From contig NZ_JAMOIE010000054.1 of assembly GCF_024448935.1 (NCBI RefSeq), positions 1 to 34,166 of the forward strand: a stretch of DNA of 34,166 bases, given 5' to 3'. Below are positions 1 to 7,489 of the stretch, one piece after another. The stretch is from Stutzerimonas stutzeri. GTDB taxonomy: Bacteria > Pseudomonadota > Gammaproteobacteria > Pseudomonadales > Pseudomonadaceae. Position 1 is the stretch's first letter, and every line of letters begins with the position of its first letter. Made by a program: the position numbers and the translations under genes. The notes below the pieces were generated by a model. That model was not told the origin of the DNA. It searched no databases and worked only from the letters and a program-made list of their open reading frames with translations.

Positions 1-1904
1 TGTTCGATCACCGGCCGCCACGGCACCAGGCTGAATCCCATGCCGTCATCGAGCATCGCGTAGCGCCCGCTGGCGAGCATGACCGAGCGCCGGTAGATGC
101 CAGCCACGCGCTGGCCATTGGCCACAGGCCGATGCTCCAGACTCGTTTCGTTGGCAATGTCTTTCGCGGCCTGCGTCAGTTCCCGATTGCGCAGCGTCCC
201 CAGCAGGTTCCGGGCGAGGATCACGCGCTGCCCGCGCCGCTCAGCTAGCCCCTGTTCGGCCAGGAAGTCGGCGCGCTGTTGCAGTGTGTTCTTGACCTCG
301 CCACCAAAGCCCAGGTCGCCCAGCCCCTTGCCGCCGCCGATCAACTGCTGATCCAGCCAGGTCGCGCCGATCACCCGCGCCTGCCGCTCGATCGGCAGGT
401 GCGATTTCAGCTCCACGGCCACGCCGCCCAGGCGCTGCGCGTCGTACTGGCGGCCACGCTCGGCCAGGTCGTCCGGCACCTTCCATAGACCATCGGCCAC
501 GCGCTCCACGATGCCGGCCCGGCGCAGGGCTTCCAGCCGGCGAACATGGGCTGCGACAACCTCCTGCGGATCACGGCCAGCCTTGGCTCGGCCTTGCTCG
601 ATCGCCAGGTGGTGATCGGTGCGGTACAGGCCGTCGCTCGCCAGCGCGGCGATGTTCTTGTCGGCCGCCCGCACCTCGGCGGAACCGCGTACCTCCACCA
701 CGGCGCCGATCGGATAGTTCGCCAGCTCGTCGCGGGCGTTCAGCGCGACGTAGTGGGCCTTGCCGTCCACGCCGTCGATGACCAGATAGCCCCGGTCGCG
801 CAGCTCGTCGGCCAGCCCCTTCGCGGCCACGCGGCCGATGATGGTTCGGCCGTCGTCGCTCGGCTCGAACACCGCCAGCTCGCGCGGCTCGCCGCGCATG
901 GCCCGCTGTATGGTGCGGATGATGTCGCCACGCTCGCCCAGCGCGCGCAGAGTCTTTTCCGCGTCGGCATGGACGGCCCAGGTGCCCGGCTGCATCTCGT
1001 CGGCGAGGCCCATGCGCTGCAAGCGTTGCAGGCGACCGATCAACAGTAGGCGCAGGCGTTGCAGCCGCGGTTCGTTGAAGCGTCCGATCTGCACTCGGCC
1101 GTCCTCGCCGGCCTCGCGTTGCAGGGTGCGATCCAGGCTCGTCCATCGCTCTTGCGCCACCTCGCGCTGCAAGGTCTGCTGGATCTCCAGCTCGGTGCGT
1201 GGCCCGAGCCATTCCGTCGCCAGCCCTGCGGCGCGATGGCGGAAGCCGTGGGCGATGTAGTCGCCCGCGATGATGAGGTCTTTGCCCGTGTCGTCACGCC
1301 CGCGCACGATCAGGTGAGTGTGCGGGTTATCGGTGTTCCAGTGATCGACCGCCACCCAATCCAGCCGCGTGCCCAGGTCGGCTTCCATGCGGTCCACCAG
1401 ATGCCGGGTGTAGGTGCGAAGGTCGTCCAGTTCGGCGCCGTCCTCGGGCGAGACGATGAAGCGGAAATGGTGCCGGTCGTCGGCGGCCCGCTCCTTGAAG
1501 GCGTCAAGGTCGGCTTCGTCGGTCTGCGGCCCGTAGGCCCGGCCCGGTTCGCCGTCGCGGCCCGCGCCGTCGCGCTCGATGTAGCGCAGGTGCTTGGCGA
1601 GCGATTGCGGGCTGGCACGCTGGTGATTGACCAGCAGCGTCTTGATGGTCACGCGCCGCGACATGGGCGTCAGCTTCGCGCCCGCGAAACGCGCCGCCGT
1701 GTGGCCGCGCCCCAGGCGTGAACCAGGCCGCTGGCCGGCGCGTGCGCCGCCGCCGGCTGCGGAATGACGCATCGAGGACTTGCCGCCGCTGGCCTTGCCC
1801 GCCTGCTTGAGCACCTTGGAAACGAAGCTCTGGCCTTGGCCCTTGCCCCGGTTCTTCGGGGCTCTGGGGCGCACGCGGAAATCGTCGTCGCGGCGGTCGG
1901 TCAT
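1..1904 (-). CDS. VirD2-like relaxase (DUF3363 type), C-terminus cut by window edge
   Basis: Conjugative relaxase expected to nick the element at oriT and pilot the strand into the type IV secretion channel. The reading frame is open from ATG at 1904 to base 1, giving 634 complete codons; no stop is reached, so a short C-terminal tail lies outside the window. A basic, low-complexity leader (about residues 1-80) precedes the catalytic domain. Around residue 108 is a Tyr in the context HLRYIERDG, and residues 188-197 carry the metal-binding three-His motif HWNTDNPHTH. The long C-terminal half matches what I recall of the DUF3363 relaxases of Tn4371-type elements. The upstream neighbour is traF, separated by about 500 bp that may hold oriT. 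Family is clear; the catalytic Tyr assignment is inferred from motif position. Confidence 0.88.
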   Translation of the reverse strand, partial: MTDRRDDDFRVRPRAPKNRGKGQGQSFVSKVLKQAGKASGGKSSMRHSAAGGGARAGQRPGSRLGRGHTAARFAGAKLTPMSRRVTIKTLLVNHQRASPQSLAKHLRYIERDGAGRDGEPGRAYGPQTDEADLDAFKERAADDRHHFRFIVSPEDGAELDDLRTYTRHLVDRMEADLGTRLDWVAVDHWNTDNPHTHLIVRGRDDTGKDLIIAGDYIAHGFRHRAAGLATEWLGPRTELEIQQTLQREVAQERWTSLDRTLQREAGEDGRVQIGRFNEPRLQRLRLLLIGRLQRLQRMGLADEMQPGTWAVHADAEKTLRALGERGDIIRTIQRAMRGEPRELAVFEPSDDGRTIIGRVAAKGLADELRDRGYLVIDGVDGKAHYVALNARDELANYPIGAVVEVRGSAEVRAADKNIAALASDGLYRTDHHLAIEQGRAKAGRDPQEVVAAHVRRLEALRRAGIVERVADGLWKVPDDLAERGRQYDAQRLGGVAVELKSHLPIERQARVIGATWLDQQLIGGGKGLGDLGFGGEVKNTLQQRADFLAEQGLAERRGQRVILARNLLGTLRNRELTQAAKDIANETSLEHRPVANGQRVAGIYRRSVMLASGRYAMLDDGMGFSLVPWRPVIE

Positions 1905-2409
1905 GGCTGCGCTCCTCGCAAGCTACGGCGTGTCCTGTCGTGCAAAGCACGCGGACATGCCTGCATTGGCGCGACCCTCGCGCCCCAAGCGGCACGGCGG
2001 CAAAGCCGCTGCGTGCCGCACCACCCCCACGTGCAGACTGGCTTTCGACGCGGCCCGGTGCCGCGTCCTTTTGTCTTGCCCTGCATCTTTCCCCGGCCTG
2101 ACGGCACGGGGATGCGATGCCCGGGCGGCGTTGCGCGGGGCGCAGCCAGCCAGCCGGCGAACGCCCGCCAGACCACAGGCACGGCGCGCTCGGGGCAAGC
2201 GGTCTGCACAGGGGAATGCACGTTGCCGTGCAGCAGTGGATGCCGTGCGAAGTGCAGCGCGGATGCGCTCGCACTGCATGCATGGCGACACCGCGAACGC
2301 ATGCGCATCGGCACGCCTGATGGCACGTCGGCGGCAAGCGGCAGCGCGCCGGACGTGACACAGAAAGGACGAAGGCCCACGCGCCAGCAAGACTGCAAGT
2401 CATGCACGA
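1905..2409. other. Non-coding gap between traF and relaxase; candidate oriT region
   Basis: No convincing gene in about 505 bp. Two structured stretches stand out. At 1931-1957, TGTCC/GGACA arms enclose a CGTGC-AAA-GCACG hairpin, and its left side reads TGTCCTG, loosely like the ATCCTG core of IncP-type nic sites. At 2251-2275, AGTGC-AGCGC pairs with GCGCT-GCACT around a GGAT loop with one bulged C. Two related direct repeats (GTGCAGCAGTGGATGC at about 2228-2243 and GTGCAGCGCGGATGC at 2252-2266) overlap it. Position directly ahead of the relaxase gene fits an origin of transfer, but this is inference. Confidence 0.35.
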
Positions 2410-2985
2410 TCATGGCTGCTTCTCCAGGTAGAGCGGCTGCGCGATGCCGATCACGTCGGACGCATTGACCGGCCCGAAGTAGCGGCTGTCGAACGACGCC
2501 GGGTTGGTCGTGCTCAACAGGAACAGTTCGCCCTCGGCCAGCGAGCGGCAATGCGGCCAGGATGGCAGTGGACGGCCCAGGCGATCAGCAGGCAGCACGG
2601 CGGCTACCGGCACGCCGTCGATGCGTACCTGACCGGCGACGATGCAAACGTGTTGCGGCGCGACCGCGCCCACACGCTTGAGCAACGGGATGTGCGAAGG
2701 CAGGTAACCGCGTTGCGCAGCAAGTGTGGCCACGTCTTCCGGAAGCCGGGTCAGCACGATGCTGCCCACGGACAACGGCCGTGGCGAGGAGCCGGCCCGC
2801 TCGATGCGATACCAGCCGACCGGCACGCTGTCCGACGGGTTGTAGACGACGTGCGCCGCAGGCCGCACGAAGGATGCCCAGGCCAGCGCAGCGAGGCCGC
2901 AGGCGGACAGGACGGCCAGCACGATGCGAACGCGCAGGCGGGAGCGAGGTTCCGGCGGGGTTCCGGGCGTAGTGGCATCTGTCAT
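2410..2985 (-). CDS. traF: TraF-type conjugal transfer peptidase, S26 family
   Basis: Signal-peptidase-like serine protease that, in RP4-type systems, processes the conjugative pilin. The 191-aa protein has one N-terminal membrane segment (about residues 20-40, IVLAVLSACGLAALAWASFV). The S26 Ser region follows as NPSDSVPVGW (likely nucleophile Ser53), and the general base Lys103 lies in PLLKRVGA. Length and order fit TraF. An in-frame ATG at 3009 exists, but ATG 2985 overlaps the stop of the upstream DUF2840 gene as ATGA, and the same overlap recurs through this cluster, so I chose it. It is the last gene of the parA-small gene-DUF2840-traF series. Confidence 0.88.
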   Translation of the reverse strand: MTDATTPGTPPEPRSRLRVRIVLAVLSACGLAALAWASFVRPAAHVVYNPSDSVPVGWYRIERAGSSPRPLSVGSIVLTRLPEDVATLAAQRGYLPSHIPLLKRVGAVAPQHVCIVAGQVRIDGVPVAAVLPADRLGRPLPSWPHCRSLAEGELFLLSTTNPASFDSRYFGPVNASDVIGIAQPLYLEKQP

Positions 2986-3539
2986 TGCAGCGCCCTCCCG
3001 GCCAGCCACGCGACATGTCGCTCGGTGCTGTACTCGGGCAGCGCCAGGTGCGCCGCCAGACGGTTGCCCAGCGTGCGCCAGTACGCGGGCGACACGTCGA
3101 TGGTGGCAATGCCCAGTGCCTCAATGGCGTCGATGCACTCCAGCACGGCGCGCACTTTCCGCTCGCCTTCGACGTGCAGCAGCAGGCGCGCCCCCGGCCG
3201 CACGCCAGGGATACGCTGCGCTGCGTCCAGCGGTGTGCAAGCTTGCATCACCATGAGCTGCCAGCGCGTGGTGCCGTAGTCGTTGGCCTGCCAATGCACA
3301 TGGCAGAACACCGATGCGGGCAGGAACATGGCGCAGCGCCGCCAGCGGTCGAGTTGGAACGTGCGCGCCGGTTTACCGAAGCGCAGGTAGAGGTTGAAAC
3401 GGCGGTCGATGTAGGCGAGCGACACGCGGGTCAGCGGCACGTTGTCGGCCTGGCCGGCGAGTGCGAAAAGCGAAGCCGCTCGCGCTGTCGATGCGATAGC
3501 CGTGGCCGCGTGCGCAGCAGGCAAAGCGGATGTGCTCAT
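2982..3539 (-). CDS. DUF2840 family protein
   Basis: A 185-aa protein of a family found with traF in Tn4371-like integrative elements; its molecular role is not known to me. After a low-complexity Ala-rich start (about residues 1-22) it has a compact alpha/beta-looking body with many aromatic residues, including YIDRRFNLYLRFG and WRRCAMFLPASVFCHVHW. No catalytic motif is recognisable. ATG 3539 overlaps the stop of the upstream small gene as ATGA, and its own stop overlaps traF in the same way, so it is very likely translated in one operon with parA and traF. Family call is from recalled sequence and context. Confidence 0.8.
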   Translation of the reverse strand: MSTSALPAAHAATAIASTARAASLFALAGQADNVPLTRVSLAYIDRRFNLYLRFGKPARTFQLDRWRRCAMFLPASVFCHVHWQANDYGTTRWQLMVMQACTPLDAAQRIPGVRPGARLLLHVEGERKVRAVLECIDAIEALGIATIDVSPAYWRTLGNRLAAHLALPEYSTERHVAWLAGRALQ

Positions 3540-3820
3540 GGCAGGTTCTCCGGGCGCTTGTCGGGAAACTCCCGTTCCAGCAGACCGCGCAGCAGTTCGG
3601 CCACGGTCACACCTTGACCGAAGGCGGCGATCTTGATGCGAGCGCGTAGTACGGGTGTCACGTCGAGCGTCAGACGCGCGGTGTAGAGGTCGGCTTTCTG
3701 CAAGGCGTCGCCGTCGCCCTGGCGAATCCATGCCTCGGCGTGCGGATTCGCGGGCGGGCGTGCGCCGATGCCGACACGCTTGGCCGTGCGTTTGCTGTTC
3801 GGTGGCGGCTTCGCGGTCAT
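3536..3820 (-). CDS. Small ParG/CopG-like partition protein
   Basis: A 94-aa basic protein directly downstream of parA. The N-terminus is Lys/Arg/Pro-rich (about residues 1-30) and likely disordered. The C-terminal half reads as a ribbon-helix-helix-like unit: a beta strand (ARLTLDVTPVLRARIK) followed by two helices (GVTVAELLRGLLEREFP). This layout is typical of the small DNA-binding partners of Walker-type ParA proteins, which bind centromere repeats. Proteins like this in such elements are often labelled ParB although they lack the large ParB fold. ATG 3820 overlaps the parA stop as ATGA; a second in-frame ATG at 3829 is possible. Confidence 0.72.
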   Translation of the reverse strand: MTAKPPPNSKRTAKRVGIGARPPANPHAEAWIRQGDGDALQKADLYTARLTLDVTPVLRARIKIAAFGQGVTVAELLRGLLEREFPDKRPENLP

Positions 3821-4455
3821 GTCGGCCACCGCAGCAGTTCGTCCACCAGGGCGGTGATTTCGCGCGCGGCGGCACTGTCGGGCGCCGTCTCGCGTGCGAG
3901 CCGGCCAGCAGCCACGCTGTCGGCGAATACGATGCGCTGGCGCACCTCGGCGCGCAGCGCCGGCAGTGGCTGCTCTGCCAGCGATTGCCGTGCTTCCCTG
4001 CCGATGATGGTAGTGCTGACGCGCCGGTTGATGACGAAGGCCGCCCGCAGCGCAGGCCGGAACACCTGCGCTTCACGGATCAGCGCCACCATCTCGGCAC
4101 TGGCCCACAGGTCATAGGGGCTGGGCTGCACGGGAATCAGCACGCGCTCGGCCGCCAGCAAGGCGGAGCGCGCCAAGGCGGCGATCCTGGGTGGGCCATC
4201 AATGACGATGTGATCGGCCCGTCTGGCGAGTTCTGGCGCTTCCTGGTGCAGGGTTTCGCGGGCAAGGCCCACGGCGCTGAACAGCCTGGGCAAGCCCTGT
4301 TGGCTTCTGCGCTGCGTCCAGTCCAGCGATGACCCCTGCGGGTCGGCGTCCAGCAGGATGACCGACTGACCGCGCAGCGCCAGTTCGCCCGCGATGTGAG
4401 TGGCGAGCGTGGTCTTGCCCACGCCGCCTTTCTGGTTGAGCAAGGCGACGATCAT
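3817..4455 (-). CDS. parA: ParA family partition ATPase
   Basis: Walker-type ATPase of about 212 aa that would segregate the element or its excised circle together with a centromere-binding partner. The N-terminus starts straight into the deviant Walker A box KGGVGKTT (residues 9-16). DADPQGSSLDW (about 38-48) and the Walker B-like VIDGPP (about 84-89) follow. The short form without an N-terminal HTH resembles plasmid type Ib ParA proteins, which pair with small ribbon-helix-helix partners such as the next gene. An upstream in-frame ATG would add 27 basic residues; ATG 4455 gives the usual ParA start. Iteron-like repeats upstream (4635-4696) are a plausible partner or initiator binding site. 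Confidence 0.92.
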   Translation of the reverse strand: MIVALLNQKGGVGKTTLATHIAGELALRGQSVILLDADPQGSSLDWTQRRSQQGLPRLFSAVGLARETLHQEAPELARRADHIVIDGPPRIAALARSALLAAERVLIPVQPSPYDLWASAEMVALIREAQVFRPALRAAFVINRRVSTTIIGREARQSLAEQPLPALRAEVRQRIVFADSVAAGRLARETAPDSAAAREITALVDELLRWPT

Positions 4456-4555
4456 GGCGCGGCCCTCCACTGTGGATGGCCGGACTGCTTTTGCCTTCGA
4501 GGCTGCGGTGCTTTTTGCCTTTCGGCAGTTGTCCACCGAAACGGCGCAGCCTTAA

Positions 4556-4720
4556 CAAAAGTTAGAGAATTTAGGTTAGTAATGTTAGAGGGCGCGCAAC
4601 TCCTTGCCGTTATTGGGTTTTCGGCCGATTTTTGTGCCTGATAGCACGACAATCCGTTGCCTGATAGCACGATAGTTCTGTTGCCTGATAGCACGACACT
4701 GTTCACAGGCTTTCCCGGAG
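4556..4720. other. AT-richer repA-parA spacer, candidate replication origin or centromere
   Basis: This 165-bp stretch is visibly richer in A+T than its surroundings. It has GTTAG-type short repeats (GTTAGAG twice between about 4560 and 4590) followed by three iteron-like repeats. It lies between the replication initiator stop and the parA start, the usual place for a plasmid oriV or a partition site. The parA promoter must also be within or near this interval on the minus strand, but I see no clear -35/-10 pair. Confidence 0.45.
4635..4696. repeat. Three direct 15-bp iteron-like repeats
   Basis: TGCCTGATAGCACGA occurs exactly three times, starting at 4635, 4658 and 4682. The period is 23-24 bp, close to two helical turns, so a protein would bind each copy on the same face of the DNA. 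Such phasing is typical of Rep-binding iterons and also of some partition centromeres. The last copy ends 24 bp before the repA stop codon. Confidence 0.75.
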
Positions 4721-5575
4721 TTATCCCCGTGCCGCGAACGGCACGGGCCGGAAGGTCAACAGATCGACCTTGTCGCTGGATATCCGCTCGATACCCAGGA
4801 CGTAGCCAGGCAGCGCCTGCCGCGCGACCAGACCGCGCAAGTCGGCCGCGAAGTCGTAGAACCGCGCCATGCTGCCCGACTTGCGGTACAGGTACTGGAA
4901 GTCGAACTGCCAGCCGTGTTCCTGCTTGCCGCCGTGCTTGCGCACCAGGCGGTACAGCCACCGCTCGATGCCGCCGGTCAGCCGGAAATACGCCGGATCG
5001 ATGGTCAGCACCAGGGCGGCATCGAGCACGCCGGCGTAGAACCAGTCCGGCAGGATCAGTTCGATGCCCAGCGGCGTGCCGCTGGCGTCGGCCAATTCCT
5101 TCCACTCGTTGATCCACGAGAAGCGGTGCAGCCGCCTTCCCGTCGTTTCGCGAATGGACGTGGCCACCGAGGTCGATTGCAGCCGGTCGAGGGCGGCCTT
5201 GAGGCGCTGGTAATCGCGCAACGATTTGCCGCGCCCGATGAAGCGCAGGATCTCGTAGGGCGTGACGTGCATCAGCCGGGATGTGGGCAAGCCCGCATCC
5301 TTGGCTTCCACGATCTGGCTGGCGGCCCAGATCAGGATGTCGGCGTCCCATATCGTGGCGATGCCGTGCTCCTGCGTGCCTTCCACTCGAATCCTCACGC
5401 TGCCCGCCTGGAAGTCGATCGGTGCCGTGCGCCGCGACTTCGCCAGCGAGAAGAACGGATAGGCCATCAGGTCCTGAGCGTCGCGCGGCACCATGTCGCC
5501 CGGCAGAGCGCGGAACAGATCGAGCTGTTCGCGCTGCGGCGGTCGCTGCCCTGATGGCAGCGATGGGCTGGACAT
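4721..5575 (-). CDS. repA: Plasmid-type replication initiator protein RepA
   Basis: Replication initiator of about 284 aa, similar to the RepA proteins carried by Tn4371-type elements, which may allow limited replication of the excised circle. Visible features are a winged-helix-like N-terminal half (LMAYPFFSLAKSRRTAPIDF, about residues 37-56), the LMHVTPYEILRFIGRG segment, and a C-terminal DNA-binding half with GGIERWLYRLVRKHGG and YLYRKSGSMARFYDFA. Length is normal. The start is uncertain: GTG at 5587 would add four residues, and ATG 5575 is chosen because it begins MSSPSLPSGQRPP. Iteron-like repeats lie just past its stop. The HTH gene ends 26 bp upstream, suggesting co-transcription. Confidence 0.85.
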   Translation of the reverse strand: MSSPSLPSGQRPPQREQLDLFRALPGDMVPRDAQDLMAYPFFSLAKSRRTAPIDFQAGSVRIRVEGTQEHGIATIWDADILIWAASQIVEAKDAGLPTSRLMHVTPYEILRFIGRGKSLRDYQRLKAALDRLQSTSVATSIRETTGRRLHRFSWINEWKELADASGTPLGIELILPDWFYAGVLDAALVLTIDPAYFRLTGGIERWLYRLVRKHGGKQEHGWQFDFQYLYRKSGSMARFYDFAADLRGLVARQALPGYVLGIERISSDKVDLLTFRPVPFAARG

Positions 5576-5601
5576 GGCGATGGCCACCGGCGAGCCGCCG
5601 A

Positions 5602-5889
5602 TCAGCGCGCACGGCTGTCGGCCGAGTGGTGCTCGGCATATTCGGGGTCGGAGGTCGTCTCGTAGCTGCGGTCGGCGGCCCAGGCATCAAGGTCGGCCAC
5701 GGCGTACATGACGCGGCGGCCGAACTTGCGGAACTTCGGTCCGCCGCCGATCACGCGCTGTTTCTCTAGCGTGCGTGGCGACAGGCGCAGGTAGTCGGCG
5801 GCTTCGTCGTTGGTCAGGTAGCGCGGGGGCTGGGCGGGTTGCTGCGGAGCAGCGGAAGCGGCCTGGGGCCGCAACGGAGCGGGTCTCAT
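5602..5889 (-). CDS. AlpA/excisionase-like helix-turn-helix protein
   Basis: A 95-aa DNA-binding protein with a MerR/AlpA-like HTH domain (HTH_17 type) at about residues 25-70: LTNDEAADYLRLSPRTLEKQ followed by the wing segment PKFRKFGRRVMYAVADLDAW. Such proteins act as small activators or as recombination directionality factors in integrative elements. Lying immediately ahead of repA, it could control repA expression or excision. The N-terminus is Pro/Gln/Ala-rich and the C-terminus acidic and Ser-rich. ATG 5889 is supported by GGAGG about 9 bp upstream. It is not next to the integrase, so an excisionase role is only a possibility. Confidence 0.8.
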   Translation of the reverse strand: MRPAPLRPQAASAAPQQPAQPPRYLTNDEAADYLRLSPRTLEKQRVIGGGPKFRKFGRRVMYAVADLDAWAADRSYETTSDPEYAEHHSADSRAR

Positions 5890-5950
5890 GACAGATACCT
5901 CCATCGGTCGATGTCTCCGGCCACACCAGCGCGACCGGATGGAGGCAGTC

Positions 5951-6778
5951 TCAGAAAAGGCCGGCCGCTTGTTCAGGGCCGTTCTGGCTTTTGGCAAAAC
6001 GGCCCTGTTCAAGGGATTCGTTTTGTAGTAGGCGGCGGTAGCCGCCACGCATCAGCGCATCGCCGCGCTGCACCAGGCGGCGCGTGCGGGCGCGCAAGCC
6101 ACCATCGGCGTGCCAGCCGGCGGAAATGGCATCGGTGCCGAACAGCACTTCGGCCACCTCGCGCAGGGACGCGCCCGCCAGGGTGCCGTCGAGCGCCTGC
6201 AGGCAGTGCAGCTCCTGCAGGGCCATTGGCGCGGGCCGCTCTCCGGCCTGAGTGAAGGCCGGCGGGCTACGTCCGTCCAACAAGGCCACACCGAGCGCCA
6301 AGGCACGATGGCGTGCGCGTGCAGCCTCAGCCTCGCTGCTGGCGGCGGCCCGCGCGCCGTAGGCGTAGGCCATGCCATCGGCCAGGCCCGGAGCCAGTGC
6401 CAGGCGCACTTGCCGACCTGGCAGATCCACGGCCAGCCGTAGGCGCCGGCCATCATGGCTCAACTGCTTGTGTCCGGGCAGCGCCCACAAGTCGAACCGC
6501 AAACCGTTGCCGGGCATGTCGAGGTCTGGGTGCAGTTGTACTGAAGCGGCCGGATCAGGACACCAGTCCGGGTGCGCGTCCCGTGCATCCAGGGCCGGGT
6601 CTTCCAGCAGACGTAGGCCCCAACGCCGGGCCGCATCCGGCCGGCGGCGGCGTCGCCAGTCGAGCCGGTAATCGGGATGGCGGCGCAGGTACTCCCAAGC
6701 CAGCGCGGGGCCGTCGAGGTGCAGGATATAGAGATAGGCAGCGGTGGGATGCCAATGGCGGGCGCGAGTCTGTTCCAT
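5951..6778 (-). CDS. DUF2285 domain protein (DUF6499-DUF2285 architecture)
   Basis: A 275-aa protein of a family common in Tn4371 and ICEclc-like elements. The N-terminal part (about residues 1-65: HWHPTAAYLYILHLDGPALAWEYLRRHPDYRLDW) looks like the transcriptional-regulator-like DUF6499 segment. The C-terminal part (about 165-275: LQELHCLQALDGTLAGASLREVAEVLFG, then ARTRRLVQRGDALMRGGYRRLL) is DUF2285. The helical C-terminus is positively charged and probably binds DNA. No enzymatic motif is visible. ATG 6778 has AGGAGGT at good spacing. It lies between DUF2958 and the HTH/repA genes and is probably regulatory, though its exact function is unknown. Confidence 0.8.
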   Translation of the reverse strand: MEQTRARHWHPTAAYLYILHLDGPALAWEYLRRHPDYRLDWRRRRRPDAARRWGLRLLEDPALDARDAHPDWCPDPAASVQLHPDLDMPGNGLRFDLWALPGHKQLSHDGRRLRLAVDLPGRQVRLALAPGLADGMAYAYGARAAASSEAEAARARHRALALGVALLDGRSPPAFTQAGERPAPMALQELHCLQALDGTLAGASLREVAEVLFGTDAISAGWHADGGLRARTRRLVQRGDALMRGGYRRLLQNESLEQGRFAKSQNGPEQAAGLF

Positions 6779-7138
6779 GGAGCGACCTCCTGTCTGATCG
6801 CAGGAACGTCGCCATGGGCATGGAAATGCAGGAGCTACTGCATCGTCGCCCAAGCGTCATAGGCGCCTGGGTACACTGGCCGTATCAAGACCGATTGAGT
6901 CCGATGCGTTGCGCAAATAGTCCGAATGCGACGGCTGCGCCACCGGGAAATGGTGCGCGGCACCGGATACCGTGCCGCAAGCGGCGCGGAGCATCATGGC
7001 CGCTTCGGCCTGGCGCGCACCGCCCCGGTGCAAGATTCCGGATTCAGACCGTGCAGGTCTTGAGTGAGACCGAAACGGTCTTAATGCTCCGGCCCTGGCC
7101 GGACTGTAAAGGCCGGATGCAACCGGCCGGACCTCGTG
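6779..7138. other. Spacer between DUF2285 and DUF2958
   Basis: No gene is supported in these 360 bp. The stretch near DUF2958 (7039-7081) contains a 13-mer also found at 7731-7743, an AGACC-GTGCA-GGTCT inverted repeat (7046-7060) and the AGACCG-AAA-CGGTCT palindrome listed separately. It likely contains the promoter of the DUF2285-HTH-repA run, on the minus strand. Confidence 0.5.
7067..7081. promoter_or_regulatory. Palindrome AGACCGAAACGGTCT, copy 1 of a repeated operator-like site
   Basis: Perfect 6-bp arms around AAA. The 13-bp core GACCGAWACGGTC recurs at 7739-7751. The half-site AGACC/GGTCT resembles operators of some TetR-family repressors, but no TetR gene is present in the window. 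Confidence 0.5.
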
Positions 7139-7489
7139 TCAATCGATGATCGATCCATTCTCCTGAGCCAGGCGAAGATACTCGGACAGTGGCCGCGCCG
7201 CCTGGAAGTACAGATCGCGCAGCACGGGCTGCTTGAGCGGCCCAACGATGGAGGCCAGAGCAGAAATCCGCACGGTGCCCAATTCCGGCATGCCCAGCCC
7301 CAGGTCGATCAAGCCGCCGGCAGTATCGCCGTCCGCAGGGTCTAGCCAGGCCAGCAGCCAAGTCACATGCGCATCCGGAGTGAACAACCGTACCACCGGC
7401 AATGGGTCGAGGTCCTGGCCAGCCGCCTGGGCTCGACCATTGGCGAGCAGCTCGGCGCGCTGCGCGTCGCTGATGAGGGGATGGGTCAT
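7139..7489 (-). CDS. DUF2958 family protein
   Basis: A 116-aa protein of a family regularly found in mobile elements beside antirestriction-type genes and DUF736; no activity is known to me. The sequence begins with a helix (LISDAQRAELLANGRAQ) and continues with a beta-rich acidic body containing PVVRLFTPDAHVTWLLAWLD and DLGLGMPELGTVRIS, the recognisable core of the family. Length is normal. ATG 7489 gives the family N-terminus MTHPLIS. Cargo module 1 begins just upstream and is transcribed away from it. Confidence 0.82.
   Translation of the reverse strand: MTHPLISDAQRAELLANGRAQAAGQDLDPLPVVRLFTPDAHVTWLLAWLDPADGDTAGGLIDLGLGMPELGTVRISALASIVGPLKQPVLRDLYFQAARPLSEYLRLAQENGSIID

Noticed and set aside
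546..1721. Long plus-strand frames across the relaxase region
   Set aside because: They are antisense shadows of the GC-rich relaxase frame, which contains the diagnostic three-His motif; the plus-strand translations show no family resemblance.
4719..4730. DnaA-box-like GTTATCCCC next to the iterons
   Set aside because: Differs from the TTATCCACA consensus and coincides with the repA stop codon, so it carries little weight.
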